Source of the DNA: Hyphomicrobiales bacterium | GTDB lineage: Bacteria; Pseudomonadota; Alphaproteobacteria; Rhizobiales; Xanthobacteraceae | Length of the DNA stretch: 64,000 bases | Reading direction: 5' to 3' | Assembly: GCA_016713235.1 (NCBI GenBank) | Contig: JADJPN010000003.1 | Coordinates: forward strand, 124,001 to 188,000 | In this document: in pieces, positions 7,015 to 14,171 of the stretch | Layout of the letters: every line of letters starts with the position of its first letter | Position numbering within the stretch: position 1 is the stretch's first letter | Notes under the pieces: model-generated | The model's input: only the letters and a program-made list of their open reading frames with translations | What the model was told of the DNA's origin: nothing | Databases searched by the model: none | Position numbers and translations under genes: made by a program

Positions 7015-8277
7015 ATGGAACAACTCTTGAATCCTTCTCCCGAAATCAAATCCGCCGTCGGCGGCGACGTCGGCGCGGCCTTCGACGATTTCATGCGCTC
7101 GTTCGAGGCGTTCAAGTCCGAGAACGATACGCGGCTGGAACAGATCGAGCGCCGCTCGTCCGATGTGCTCTCCGATCATAAAGTCGAGCGCATCAACGCG
7201 GCGCTCAGCGAACAGAAGCGCGTGCTCGATGAGCTGGTGCTGCGCGGGCGGCGCCCCGCGCTCGGCGGCGTGAAGCATTTCGCGACCGGCGCCGAACTCG
7301 AACATCGCTCGGCGTTCGATACGTATGTTCGGAACGGGGAATCGTCCGGCCTGAAGCGGCTGGAAGGCAAAGCACTTTCGGTTTCGACTGGTGGTGGTGC
7401 CGATGGCGGTTATCTTGTGCCGGAAGAAACCGAGCGCGAAATCGGGCGGCGCCTCGCCAACATCTCTCCGATCCGCGCAATTGCGGGCTATCGCCAGGTT
7501 TCTTCGAACGTCTATCGCAAGCCGTTCCTGATCACGGGTGCGGCGACCGGCTGGGTCGGCGAGACGACCGCGCGCAACACGCCGACCACTTCGCCGACGC
7601 TTGCCGAACTCGCATTTCCGACCGTCGAACTCTACGCGATGCCGGCCGCGACGCAGACGCTGTTAGATGACTCTGCCGTCAACATCGACGAGTGGATCGC
7701 GGCCGAAGTCGATACCGTGTTCGCAGAGCAGGAGGGCGCGGCCTTCGTCAACGGCACCGGCACCAACCAGCCGCGCGGCTTCCTCGACTACGACAAGATC
7801 GCGGAATCTTCCTGGGAGTGGAACAAGCTCGGCTTCGTGATCGCGGGTACCGACGGCGAATTTCCGGAAGTGAATGCTTCCGATCCGCTGGTCGATCTCG
7901 TATACGCGCTCAAAGCCGGCTATCGTCAGAACGGCACCTTCGTGATGAACCGCCGCACGCAAGGCGAAATCCGCAAGCTCAAGGACGAGAACGGACATTA
8001 TCTCTGGACGCCGCCCGCGCAGGCCGGTGCGCCGGCGAACCTGATGGGCTTCCCGATCGCGGAAGCCGAAGACATGCCGAACATGGCGGCAGATTCGTAC
8101 TCGATTGCCTTCGGCGATTTCCGCCGCGGCTATCTCGTGATCGATCGTCAGGGCGTGCGTGTCTTGCGCGATCCCTATTCGTCGAAGCCCTACGTGCTGT
8201 TCTACGTGACGAAGCGCGTCGGCGGCGGCGTGCAGGACTTCGACGCGATCAAGCTCCTGAAATTCAGCGCGGTGTAA
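7015..8277 (+). CDS. HK97-fold major capsid protein (GTA gp5-like)
   Basis: A 420-residue protein. Residues 1 to about 110 form the charged, coiled-coil-like delta domain (FMRSFEAFKSENDTRLEQIERR) that the protease removes. The HK97-fold core follows, with GGGADGGYLVPEE, the middle ITGAATGWVGE and the end FVMNRRTQGEIRKLKDENG and GFPIAEAEDMP. Typical length and complete. The 226 bases after its stop contain no gene I can support before the antisense protease. Confidence 0.95.
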   Translation: MEQLLNPSPEIKSAVGGDVGAAFDDFMRSFEAFKSENDTRLEQIERRSSDVLSDHKVERINAALSEQKRVLDELVLRGRRPALGGVKHFATGAELEHRSAFDTYVRNGESSGLKRLEGKALSVSTGGGADGGYLVPEETEREIGRRLANISPIRAIAGYRQVSSNVYRKPFLITGAATGWVGETTARNTPTTSPTLAELAFPTVELYAMPAATQTLLDDSAVNIDEWIAAEVDTVFAEQEGAAFVNGTGTNQPRGFLDYDKIAESSWEWNKLGFVIAGTDGEFPEVNASDPLVDLVYALKAGYRQNGTFVMNRRTQGEIRKLKDENGHYLWTPPAQAGAPANLMGFPIAEAEDMPNMAADSYSIAFGDFRRGYLVIDRQGVRVLRDPYSSKPYVLFYVTKRVGGGVQDFDAIKLLKFSAV

Positions 8278-8503
8278 TTGCGCGGCGATACGTCAGGCGG
8301 CGCTGCGGATTTCGCGGCGCCGCGCCGACCTCGATGCCCTCGGAAGGTGTCGGCTTGGCAATGACGGCCGAAACGGCCCGCGCGCAATGCGCGCTCGACA
8401 TAAACGCACGCGGCAACAGCCGCGACGCAAGACGAAATTGTAAAAGGAAGCGCAAGCGATCCGCCATTTGGAGCGCGGCAAGCGCCTCGCGCAAGGAAAG
8501 CGC

Positions 8504-9232
8504 CTAATCGAGTTTCGAACCGAGACGATTTGCCGTCGCACGGATCCAGTCGATCTGGTTTGCGACGAGGACGATCCCGGTGACGGCGCCGCAGTTGCTT
8601 CCCGGCCTGCCGCCGGCCCAGGCGATCACGCCGTATAGGATGAGCGTGCCGTTTTCGTTGCGATAGGCGCTGCCGCCGGAGTCGCCGGTGCAGGAGCCCG
8701 CGGGCGGCGCGTCTTTCTGCCGTTGCAGCCGAAGCATGATGCCGCCGGTGGTGCCAACATTGATGAGTTGTGCGGTCCGGAAGGTGCCGATACGGCGGTC
8801 GCCTTCGGTGCCTTCGCCGTATCCGGCAATCACGAAGAGCGTGCCGCGCGCGGGAAAAGCTTTCTCCGTCGCGAGGCGCGCGGGCCGCAGCGGACGCGAA
8901 GCGGGCGAGGCGAGCTTCAGGATCGCGATATCGGGCGAAGGTTTATGCGTCTCGTAAGAGTCGCGGCGAAAGGCCGGGTGAACCACGACCTGCGCGACCG
9001 CGATCGATCCCGCGCTGGTGCTGACTGAAAAGCTGCCGCCGCTTGTGACGCAGTGCGCGGCGGTGAGGACAAGATCGCGTGCGATCAGCGTGCCTGAGCA
9101 ATCCTGCACGCGGGAAGTGACGAACACCGTGTGTCTTTGCGCTTCATGCTCGCCGGCGGAGCCGCCGACGATTGCATGAGACGCAGAGATCGCCGCGGCA
9201 AAAGCCGCAAACGCAAGAAGAAAACGAAGCAT
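8504..9232 (-). CDS. Secreted trypsin-like serine protease (S1 family) inserted in the head operon
   Basis: The 242-residue product begins with a signal peptide (MLRFLLAFAAFAAAISASHA) and continues IVGGSAGE, the classic start of mature trypsins. The triad is complete: His in LTAAHC, Asp in DIAIL, Ser in TGDSGGS. Three or more Cys could form the usual disulphides. The start at 9232 is preferred over the upstream 9289 because it begins the signal peptide exactly. It is the only antisense gene in the head cluster, lying between capsid and connector, which suggests a cargo (moron) gene with its own promoter. Substrate and role are unknown. Confidence 0.85.
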   Translation of the reverse strand: MLRFLLAFAAFAAAISASHAIVGGSAGEHEAQRHTVFVTSRVQDCSGTLIARDLVLTAAHCVTSGGSFSVSTSAGSIAVAQVVVHPAFRRDSYETHKPSPDIAILKLASPASRPLRPARLATEKAFPARGTLFVIAGYGEGTEGDRRIGTFRTAQLINVGTTGGIMLRLQRQKDAPPAGSCTGDSGGSAYRNENGTLILYGVIAWAGGRPGSNCGAVTGIVLVANQIDWIRATANRLGSKLD

Positions 9233-9291
9233 TGAAACTCCCGCGCCCGTGATCTCGCGCGGGTGCAAACGCTTGTCAACCGGAAGCAATC

Positions 9292-9840
9292 ATGCCCGCT
9301 GTTCTGATCGAACCGCTTTCGCTTCTAGAGGCGAAGAATTATCTGCGCGTGGAACACAGCGCCGACGACACGCTGATCGGCGCGATGATTGCGGCAGCGC
9401 GCGTGCAGGTGGAATCCCGCACGCGCCGCGCATTGATGACGCAGACATGGCGGCTGCTGCTGGACCGCTGGCCTTCGTCCGGGACGATTGCTTCGCCGGC
9501 ATCTCCGCTGCGCGAGGTGATCGCTGCGCGCGTGCGCGACCAGGCGGGTGACGCGCAGGCGCTGGATACCGACATCTTTATCGCGAACACGGCGTCGTCG
9601 CCGGGGCTGATCGCGTTCGACGCCGGACGCGTAATCCACCCCGTGCAGGATGTTGCTAGCATCGAGGTCGACATCGAAGCGGGCTATGGCGCGGCAAGCG
9701 ACGTCCCGGCGCCGCTGGTGCAGGCCATCCGGCTCTTGCTCGCGCGCGCTTACGAATATCGCGGCGAACCAGACAAGAGCCACGCAACGCCGGAAGGCAT
9801 CACTGAGCTGCTCGCGCCTTATCGGGTGATGTCGCTGTGA
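9292..9840 (+). CDS. Head-tail connector protein (GTA gp6-like, phiE125 gp8 family)
   Basis: A 182-residue protein with the family start LSLLEAKNYLRVEHSADDTLIGAMIAAAR and the RRALMTQTW segment, then a C-terminal helix pair (VQAIRLLLARAYEYRG). Such proteins form the ring under the portal that joins head and tail. It begins 59 bases beyond the divergent protease start, so the promoter regions of both lie in this short gap. The stop overlaps the next start (GTGA). Confidence 0.85.
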   Translation: MPAVLIEPLSLLEAKNYLRVEHSADDTLIGAMIAAARVQVESRTRRALMTQTWRLLLDRWPSSGTIASPASPLREVIAARVRDQAGDAQALDTDIFIANTASSPGLIAFDAGRVIHPVQDVASIEVDIEAGYGAASDVPAPLVQAIRLLLARAYEYRGEPDKSHATPEGITELLAPYRVMSL

Positions 9841-10181
9841 CTGCGATCGGTGATTTCCGTCACCGGCTTGCGTTGCAAGCCGCGGACGAGATCGAGGACG
9901 GGGCAGGCGGTGTCACGCGGAGCTGGGTAACGCTTGGCCAGGTCTGGTCCGCGATCGAGCCGCTTTCGCTGGGCGACAGGCTTTCTTCGGACAAGCGGCT
10001 CGGACTGCTTACGCATCGCATTCTTTTGCGTCACCGCACCGACGTTACGCTCTCGCATCGTTTCGTTCTCGGCTCGCGCATCTTCTCGATACGCGCCGTG
10101 CGCGATCCCGACGAGCGCGAACGTCTTCTTGAATGCCCGCTTCGGCAGCAGCTTTGCGTGCCGCGATCCATGGCGCGTTGA
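9837..10181 (+). CDS. Phage head-tail adaptor (GTA gp7-like, head closure)
   Basis: About 114 residues from GTG 9837, matching the head-closure fold: IGDFRHRLALQ at the start, WVTLGQVWSAIEPLS, the HRILLRHRTDVTLSHRFVLGSRIFSIRAV beta-strand region and a DPDERERLLECP end. It overlaps both neighbours (four bases upstream, about 49 downstream), which supports translational coupling in the head operon. Confidence 0.8.
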   Translation: MTAIGDFRHRLALQAADEIEDGAGGVTRSWVTLGQVWSAIEPLSLGDRLSSDKRLGLLTHRILLRHRTDVTLSHRFVLGSRIFSIRAVRDPDERERLLECPLRQQLCVPRSMAR

Positions 10182-10540
10182 AGGACGATGGCCCGCTGGC
10201 TGCGATGCTGGGCGGCACGAAAATTTACGACGAGCCGCCGCGCGATGCGGTCTTGCCTTACGTCACGCTCGGCGAGACGGTCGTGTCCGACCGTTCGACC
10301 TCAACCGAAGACGGCAACGAACATGCGCTGACGCCGCACGTCTGGTCGCGGCAGGGCGGGCATCGCGAAGCGCATCTGATCTGCGGCGCGCTGCTGCAAG
10401 CACTGGTCGATGCGCCGCTTTCACCCGCGGGACAGCATCTGGCGAATTTGCGTTTTGTCGTCGCCGACATTCGCCGCGAAGCGGATGGCCGCACCTATCA
10501 TGGCATCGTGCGGCTGCGTGCCGTCACCGAGCCGGCTTAA
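10133..10540 (+). CDS. DUF3168 tail-completion protein (GTA gp8-like)
   Basis: A 135-residue protein with DUF3168 features: LRAAIHGALKDDGPLAAMLGG, IYDEPPRDAVLPYVTLGE and HVWSRQGGHREAHLICGALLQAL. In GTAs and siphophages it caps or completes the tail tube at the head interface. The ATG at 10133 overlaps the adaptor gene by 49 bases; a slightly later start cannot be excluded but would remove the conserved first helix. Confidence 0.8.
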   Translation: MPASAAALRAAIHGALKDDGPLAAMLGGTKIYDEPPRDAVLPYVTLGETVVSDRSTSTEDGNEHALTPHVWSRQGGHREAHLICGALLQALVDAPLSPAGQHLANLRFVVADIRREADGRTYHGIVRLRAVTEPA

Positions 10541-10555
10541 CTTACGGAGAAAGAT

Positions 10556-10963
10556 ATGCCCGCGCAGAAGGGAAAAGACCTGCTGCTGAAGATCGACGAT
10601 GGCGGCTCATTCGTCACGGTCGCCGGTCTTCGTACCAAAACGCTCGCGTTCAATGCGCAGACCGTGGATGTGACGCACGCCGAATCTTCGGGCCGTTGGC
10701 GCGAATTGCTCTCCGGCGCGGGAGTCCGCCGCGCGTCTCTATCCGCGTCTGGAATATTCAAGGATGCCGCGTCGGATGCGCTGGTGCGCGAAGCCTTCTT
10801 CAATAGCGCGGCACCTGCATGCCAGATCGTGATTCCTGATTTCGGAACGATCGAAGGCGCGTTCCAGATCGACGCACTGGAATTCTCCGGCAATCACGAC
10901 GGCGAGGTGAATTTCGAAATATCGTTGGAGAGTGCCGGCGAACTCTCCTTCGAGGCCGCCTGA
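10556..10963 (+). CDS. Major tail tube protein (GTA gp9-like, TP901-1 family)
   Basis: A 135-residue protein, MPAQKGKDLLLKIDDGGSF..., with the family segments VAGLRTKTLAFNAQTVDVTHAES, WRELLSGAG and the C-terminal ALEFSGNHDGEVNFEISLESAG. It should polymerise into the tail tube. A GGAG site lies just before the ATG, and the stop overlaps the next gene by one base. The gene is intact although the tape measure and baseplate genes that would be needed to build a tail are not. Confidence 0.85.
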   Translation: MPAQKGKDLLLKIDDGGSFVTVAGLRTKTLAFNAQTVDVTHAESSGRWRELLSGAGVRRASLSASGIFKDAASDALVREAFFNSAAPACQIVIPDFGTIEGAFQIDALEFSGNHDGEVNFEISLESAGELSFEAA

Positions 10964-11313
10964 TGGCGAACCGCCATCGCGGCGAGATCGAAGCCGAGCT
11001 CGGCGGCACGCGCCGCACTTTGTGTTTGACACTCGGCGCGCTTGCCGAGCTGGAAGCCGCGTTTGATGCCGCCGATCTCGCGGCGCTTGCCGACCGCTTC
11101 GGCAAGGGAAGAATTTCCGCGCGCGATGCGATCCGTATCATTGGCGCGGGCTTGCGCGGGGCAGGCGAAAACATTTCGGATGAAGAAGTGGCGGCGCTCG
11201 CTTCCTCGAACGCCGCCGCGGGTTACGTGCAGATCGTTGTCGAGCTGCTCTGCGCGACGTTCGGTGTTTCCGAATCGAAGACCGCGGCAAACCCTCCGCC
11301 GCCGCAGGCGTAA
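10963..11313 (+). CDS. GTA gp10 family protein
   Basis: A 116-residue protein with the gp10 signature RGEIEAELGGTRRTLCLTLGALAELEAAF and an IRIIGAGLRGAG segment, followed by a Pro-rich tail. It resembles tail assembly chaperones that act with gp10.1 upstream of the tape measure. One-base overlap with the tail tube gene shows it belongs to the same operon. Confidence 0.85.
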   Translation: MANRHRGEIEAELGGTRRTLCLTLGALAELEAAFDAADLAALADRFGKGRISARDAIRIIGAGLRGAGENISDEEVAALASSNAAAGYVQIVVELLCATFGVSESKTAANPPPPQA

Positions 11314-11345
11314 CCGGCGCCGCGCCCTTTCCCTGGAAAGAGGCG

Positions 11346-11513
11346 ATGGCATTTGGTTTGGGCGTGCTGCGGCTTTCTTCGAATGCGTTCTGGCGGATGA
11401 CGCCGCACGAACTGGCAGCGGCAGTGCGCGCTCTTTACGGGGAGAGCACGGCGGTGTCGCGCGAAACGTTGAACGAACTGATTGCGCGTTTTCCCGACGG
11501 TAAGAAATCATGA
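11346..11513 (+). CDS. Tail assembly chaperone-like protein (GTA gp10.1-like)
   Basis: A 55-residue frame, MAFGLGVLRLSSNAFWRMTPHELAAAVRALYG..., too short for most gene finders. The family motif normally reads F-P-W-x-x-A-M-x-x-G-x-G-x-L-x-L...F-W-x-M-T-P-x-E-L, and here FPWKEAMAFGLG is present, but the FPWKEA part lies upstream of the first ATG in a frame with no obvious start codon. The start may therefore be noncanonical or part of a translational frameshift from gp10. The stop overlaps the tape-measure ATG. Confidence 0.65.
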   Translation: MAFGLGVLRLSSNAFWRMTPHELAAAVRALYGESTAVSRETLNELIARFPDGKKS

Positions 11514-11748
11514 CCGAAATCGACGGCATTTCCGTTTCCATCGACGCTGACCTCACCGACTTTCGCCGTGAACTGGCCGAAGCCGACAAGCTGTCGCGCG
11601 GGTTTGGTTCGGCGCTCTCGCGGGCGCGATTCCTTACGGCACGCGGATCGATGTGCAGGAGGCGGACAAGCTCACGAACTGGCTGCGCATCGTCACGCCG
11701 TTCGGTGCGACCGGCTATGTGCATGGCGGATTTGTGCGGCTCGACTGA
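11510..11748 (+). pseudogene. Deletion scar: tape-measure N-terminus joined to an SH3-like C-terminus
   Basis: The first 35 or so codons (MTEIDGISVSIDADLTDFRRELAEADKLSRGFGSAL) are the start of a GTA/phage tape-measure protein, normally hundreds of residues long. Near 11615-11625 the sense switches to another frame, which reads IPYGTRIDVQEADKLTNWLRI then VTPFGATGYVHGGFVRLD and stops at 11748. This second piece looks like a bacterial SH3 domain, as found at the ends of cell-wall hydrolases. A single large deletion removing the rest of the tape measure and the following tail genes explains the join. The out-of-frame fusion is unlikely to make a useful protein. Confidence 0.75.
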
Positions 11749-11772
11749 GTTTTCAAAAAAACAGGTGAGATC

Positions 11773-12216
11773 ATGAAGCGGATTTTTGCGCGCGGCCTTG
11801 TGGCCGCGTTTTTTGTTTGTGTTTCGGCTCCGGCTTTTGCGCAGACCACGGTCGCGGTCGAGGGCATCTATGATGCCTTGCAGCCCTATCTGCTTGCGGT
11901 GGTATCGGTCGCCGCGACGGCGATCATCGGCTGGTTGGCGGAACTACTGCGCCGCAAGTTCAATCTCGACATCGATGCCGCGCATCGCGAAGCCTTGCAG
12001 ACCGCGCTCACGAATGGCGCCGGCTTGCTGATTGGAAAAGCCGGAAGTGCAATCGCGGAAAAGAAGCTCGACCTGAAGAGCGCGGCACTCGCGGAAGCCG
12101 TGAACTATGTCTTGCAGGCGGTGCCTGATGCGATCCGCCATTTCGGAATTACGCCGCAAGCGGTTGCGGAGAAGTTGCAGGCCAAGCTGCCGCAAGTGTC
12201 CTCCGGCAATGCTTGA
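11773..12216 (+). CDS. Holin-like membrane protein (LLH-type)
   Basis: A 147-residue protein with a signal-like N-terminus (MKRIFARGLVAAFFVCVSAPAFA), a second hydrophobic segment (PYLLAVVSVAATAIIGWLAELL) and an amphipathic C-terminal part (IDAAHREALQTALTNGAGLLIGKAG). The RRKFNLDID and HREALQTA pattern resembles LLH-family phage holins. It begins 25 bases after the deletion scar and overlaps the next gene. Its place next to phage genes supports a lysis role; this is inference. Confidence 0.6.
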   Translation: MKRIFARGLVAAFFVCVSAPAFAQTTVAVEGIYDALQPYLLAVVSVAATAIIGWLAELLRRKFNLDIDAAHREALQTALTNGAGLLIGKAGSAIAEKKLDLKSAALAEAVNYVLQAVPDAIRHFGITPQAVAEKLQAKLPQVSSGNA

Positions 12217-12436
12217 GACGCTCGCGAGCTTCGCGGTCTCGTTTCTCGTAAAGCTCGTGCTCGGCTGGATTGGTGAAAGCAAGAAGACCGCGAGCGAGCA
12301 GGAGACCGGCCGCCTGCGTTCCGAACTCGATCACGCGCTCGAAGCGCTGCGTAAGCAACAAGCGATGGCCGAGATCGCGGTGAAGCTCACGACCCGCGCC
12401 GATGTGCTGGCCAGACTGGAGGAGGGGACCCTGTGA
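12209..12436 (+). CDS. Membrane-anchored coiled-coil protein, i-spanin (Rz)-like
   Basis: A 75-residue protein with one N-terminal membrane segment (LASFAVSFLVKLVLGWIG) and a following coiled coil (ETGRLRSELDHALEALRKQQAM). This is the topology of Rz-type inner-membrane spanins. It starts within the end of the holin-like gene (eight-base overlap) and ends overlapping the next small gene. Assignment is by topology and context only. Confidence 0.5.
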   Translation: MLETLASFAVSFLVKLVLGWIGESKKTASEQETGRLRSELDHALEALRKQQAMAEIAVKLTTRADVLARLEEGTL

Positions 12437-12672
12437 ACCCGCTTTGCCTTGGACTTGAAGTGGTTCTGCTGGGCGCGCGGCTTTGCTTTGGTGAACCAAT
12501 CCTCCGGGCGCCGGATGTTGTCTGTCCCGTGATCGTGGCGCGGAGCATCGCCTGGCAACGCCAGCTTCGCGCCGAGCGCCTTGCCGCAAGCCGCTCGCCG
12601 CGAACCGACGAAGCGCTCGCCGATTGGCTCTCGCTGCGGGATCAGGCGAGGGCGTGCCGCAATAACCGCTGA
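12433..12672 (+). CDS. Small protein, possible Rz1-like partner
   Basis: A 79-residue product starting at the GTG overlapping the previous stop. It has a weakly hydrophobic N-terminus with several Cys and ends WLSLRDQARACRNNR. It is the third member of a tightly overlapping trio after the deletion scar, where an outer-membrane spanin would sit, but no lipobox is convincing. Overlap and coding sense support a gene; function is uncertain. Confidence 0.4.
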   Translation: MNPLCLGLEVVLLGARLCFGEPILRAPDVVCPVIVARSIAWQRQLRAERLAASRSPRTDEALADWLSLRDQARACRNNR

Positions 12673-12725
12673 CTTTTCCACGTACGCATCTATAAGAGTC
12701 CTGACATTTCTTCAGGGCTCCCCCA

Positions 12726-13400
12726 ATGCACATCCGCGAGGCGGTCGAGAGCCGCTATTCCTGCCGGGCTTTTCTTCCCAAACCTGTTTCCGAAAAAATC
12801 GTCCGCGAAATTCTGCAGTCGGCGGCGCGCGCACCGTCGGGCGGAAACTTGCAGCCGTGGGTCGCGCATGTGCTCGCCGGCAAGCGCCTCGAAGAATTGA
12901 GAGCGCTGATCCGGCCGCGGCTCAACGAGCTGCCGCATGCCGAAGGCGGCGAGTATCAGGTCTATCCGGTTCCGCTGAAGGAGCCTTACAAGGCCCGCCG
13001 CTTCAAGGTCGGCGAATTGCTCTACGATTCAATCGACATTCCGCGCGAAGACCGGTCGGGCCGCTACAAACAGTTCGCCCGTAACTTCGAGTTCTTCGGC
13101 GCGCCGGTCGGCATTTTCTTTTCGCTCGACCGCACCATGGGCCCGCCGCAATGGCAGGACCTCGGGATGCACATTCAGAGTGTACTCCTGCTTGCGCGAG
13201 GTTACGGTCTCCACACCTGCGCGCAGGAAGCCTGGACCTACTGGCACAAGACCGTGTCCCGCTTCCTCGATCTTCCCCCCGAATTGATGCTCTTCTGCGG
13301 CGTCGCGCTCGGCTATGCCGACGAAGCGGCACCCATTAACCAATGGCGTGCGCCGCGCGCGGATGTGACGGAATTCGCGACGTTTCAGGGCTTCGACTGA
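12726..13400 (+). CDS. Nitroreductase family protein
   Basis: A 224-residue FMN-dependent nitroreductase (PnbA-like). Landmarks are the N-terminal ESRYSCRAFLPKPV with Arg for the flavin phosphate, APSGGNLQPW, GPPQWQDLGMHIQSVLLLARGYGL and the C-terminal ALGYADEAAPIN. Members reduce nitro groups or quinones with NAD(P)H in the cytoplasm. It stands alone, just beyond the phage-like region, and marks the return to chromosomal genes. Confidence 0.85.
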   Translation: MHIREAVESRYSCRAFLPKPVSEKIVREILQSAARAPSGGNLQPWVAHVLAGKRLEELRALIRPRLNELPHAEGGEYQVYPVPLKEPYKARRFKVGELLYDSIDIPREDRSGRYKQFARNFEFFGAPVGIFFSLDRTMGPPQWQDLGMHIQSVLLLARGYGLHTCAQEAWTYWHKTVSRFLDLPPELMLFCGVALGYADEAAPINQWRAPRADVTEFATFQGFD

Positions 13401-13499
13401 GGATTCGCCTTAATTGGCGGTTCAGGTTCGATCTGGCCTGATCGTGTGGCAAACTCCCACCCGAATTAAAGGGCTATTCGAGTCGCCAAGTGAACCACC

Positions 13500-14171
13500 A
13501 TGCGCCTGCTTGTTGTTGAAGACGATCCCGACCTGAACCGCCAGCTTGTCACGGCTTTGTCCGATGCCGGCTATGCGGTCGATTCCGCGGCCGACGGCGA
13601 GGAGGGACACTTCCTCGGCGACAGCGAGCCTTACGACGCGATCGTGCTCGATCTCGGTCTGCCGAAGATGGACGGGATCTCGGTGCTGGAGTCATGGCGC
13701 CGGAACGACAAAATGATGCCGGTCCTGATTCTGACCGCACGCGACCGCTGGTCCGATAAGGTGCAGGGCTTCGATGCCGGTGCCGACGACTACGTCGCCA
13801 AGCCCTTCCACATGGAAGAAGTGCTGGCGCGTATCCGCGCGCTGCTGCGCCGCTCGGCGGGACACGCGACCAACGAACTCGTCTGCGGCCCGGTGACGCT
13901 GGATACGCGCTCAAGCCGCGTGTCGGTGAACGGCAATCCGGTGCGGCTGACCTCGCATGAATACCGGCTGCTCGCATACCTGATGCATCACAACGGGCGC
14001 GTCGTTTCGCGCACCGAACTGGTCGAGCATCTCTACGATCAGGATTTTGATCGCGACTCGAACACGATCGAGGTTTTTGTCGGCAGACTTCGCAAGAAGC
14101 TCGGCATTGACGTAATCCAGACCGTTCGCGGCTTAGGCTACATGCTCTCGCCGCCCACCGATGCAAGCTAA
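13500..14171 (+). CDS. feuP: Response regulator, OmpR/PhoP type (FeuP-like)
   Basis: A 223-residue two-domain regulator. The receiver has the acidic pocket EDDPD, the phospho-acceptor Asp in VLDLGLPKMDG, the Thr in LILTARD and the Lys in YVAKPFH. The C-terminal winged helix (HEYRLLAYLMHHNGRVVSRTELVEHLYD) binds DNA. The sequence and the adjacent kinase resemble FeuP/FeuQ of rhizobia and Brucella, which control cyclic glucan export and membrane stress genes. The gene name is by resemblance. The kinase start overlaps its end by 11 bases. Confidence 0.7.
   Translation: MRLLVVEDDPDLNRQLVTALSDAGYAVDSAADGEEGHFLGDSEPYDAIVLDLGLPKMDGISVLESWRRNDKMMPVLILTARDRWSDKVQGFDAGADDYVAKPFHMEEVLARIRALLRRSAGHATNELVCGPVTLDTRSSRVSVNGNPVRLTSHEYRLLAYLMHHNGRVVSRTELVEHLYDQDFDRDSNTIEVFVGRLRKKLGIDVIQTVRGLGYMLSPPTDAS

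Noticed and set aside
1..12700. An integrative, autonomous prophage
   Set aside because: No integrase, repressor, replication gene or att-like flanking repeat is visible, and the gene order is GTA-like with the tail deleted. A domesticated head cluster fits better, although flanks beyond base 1 are unseen.
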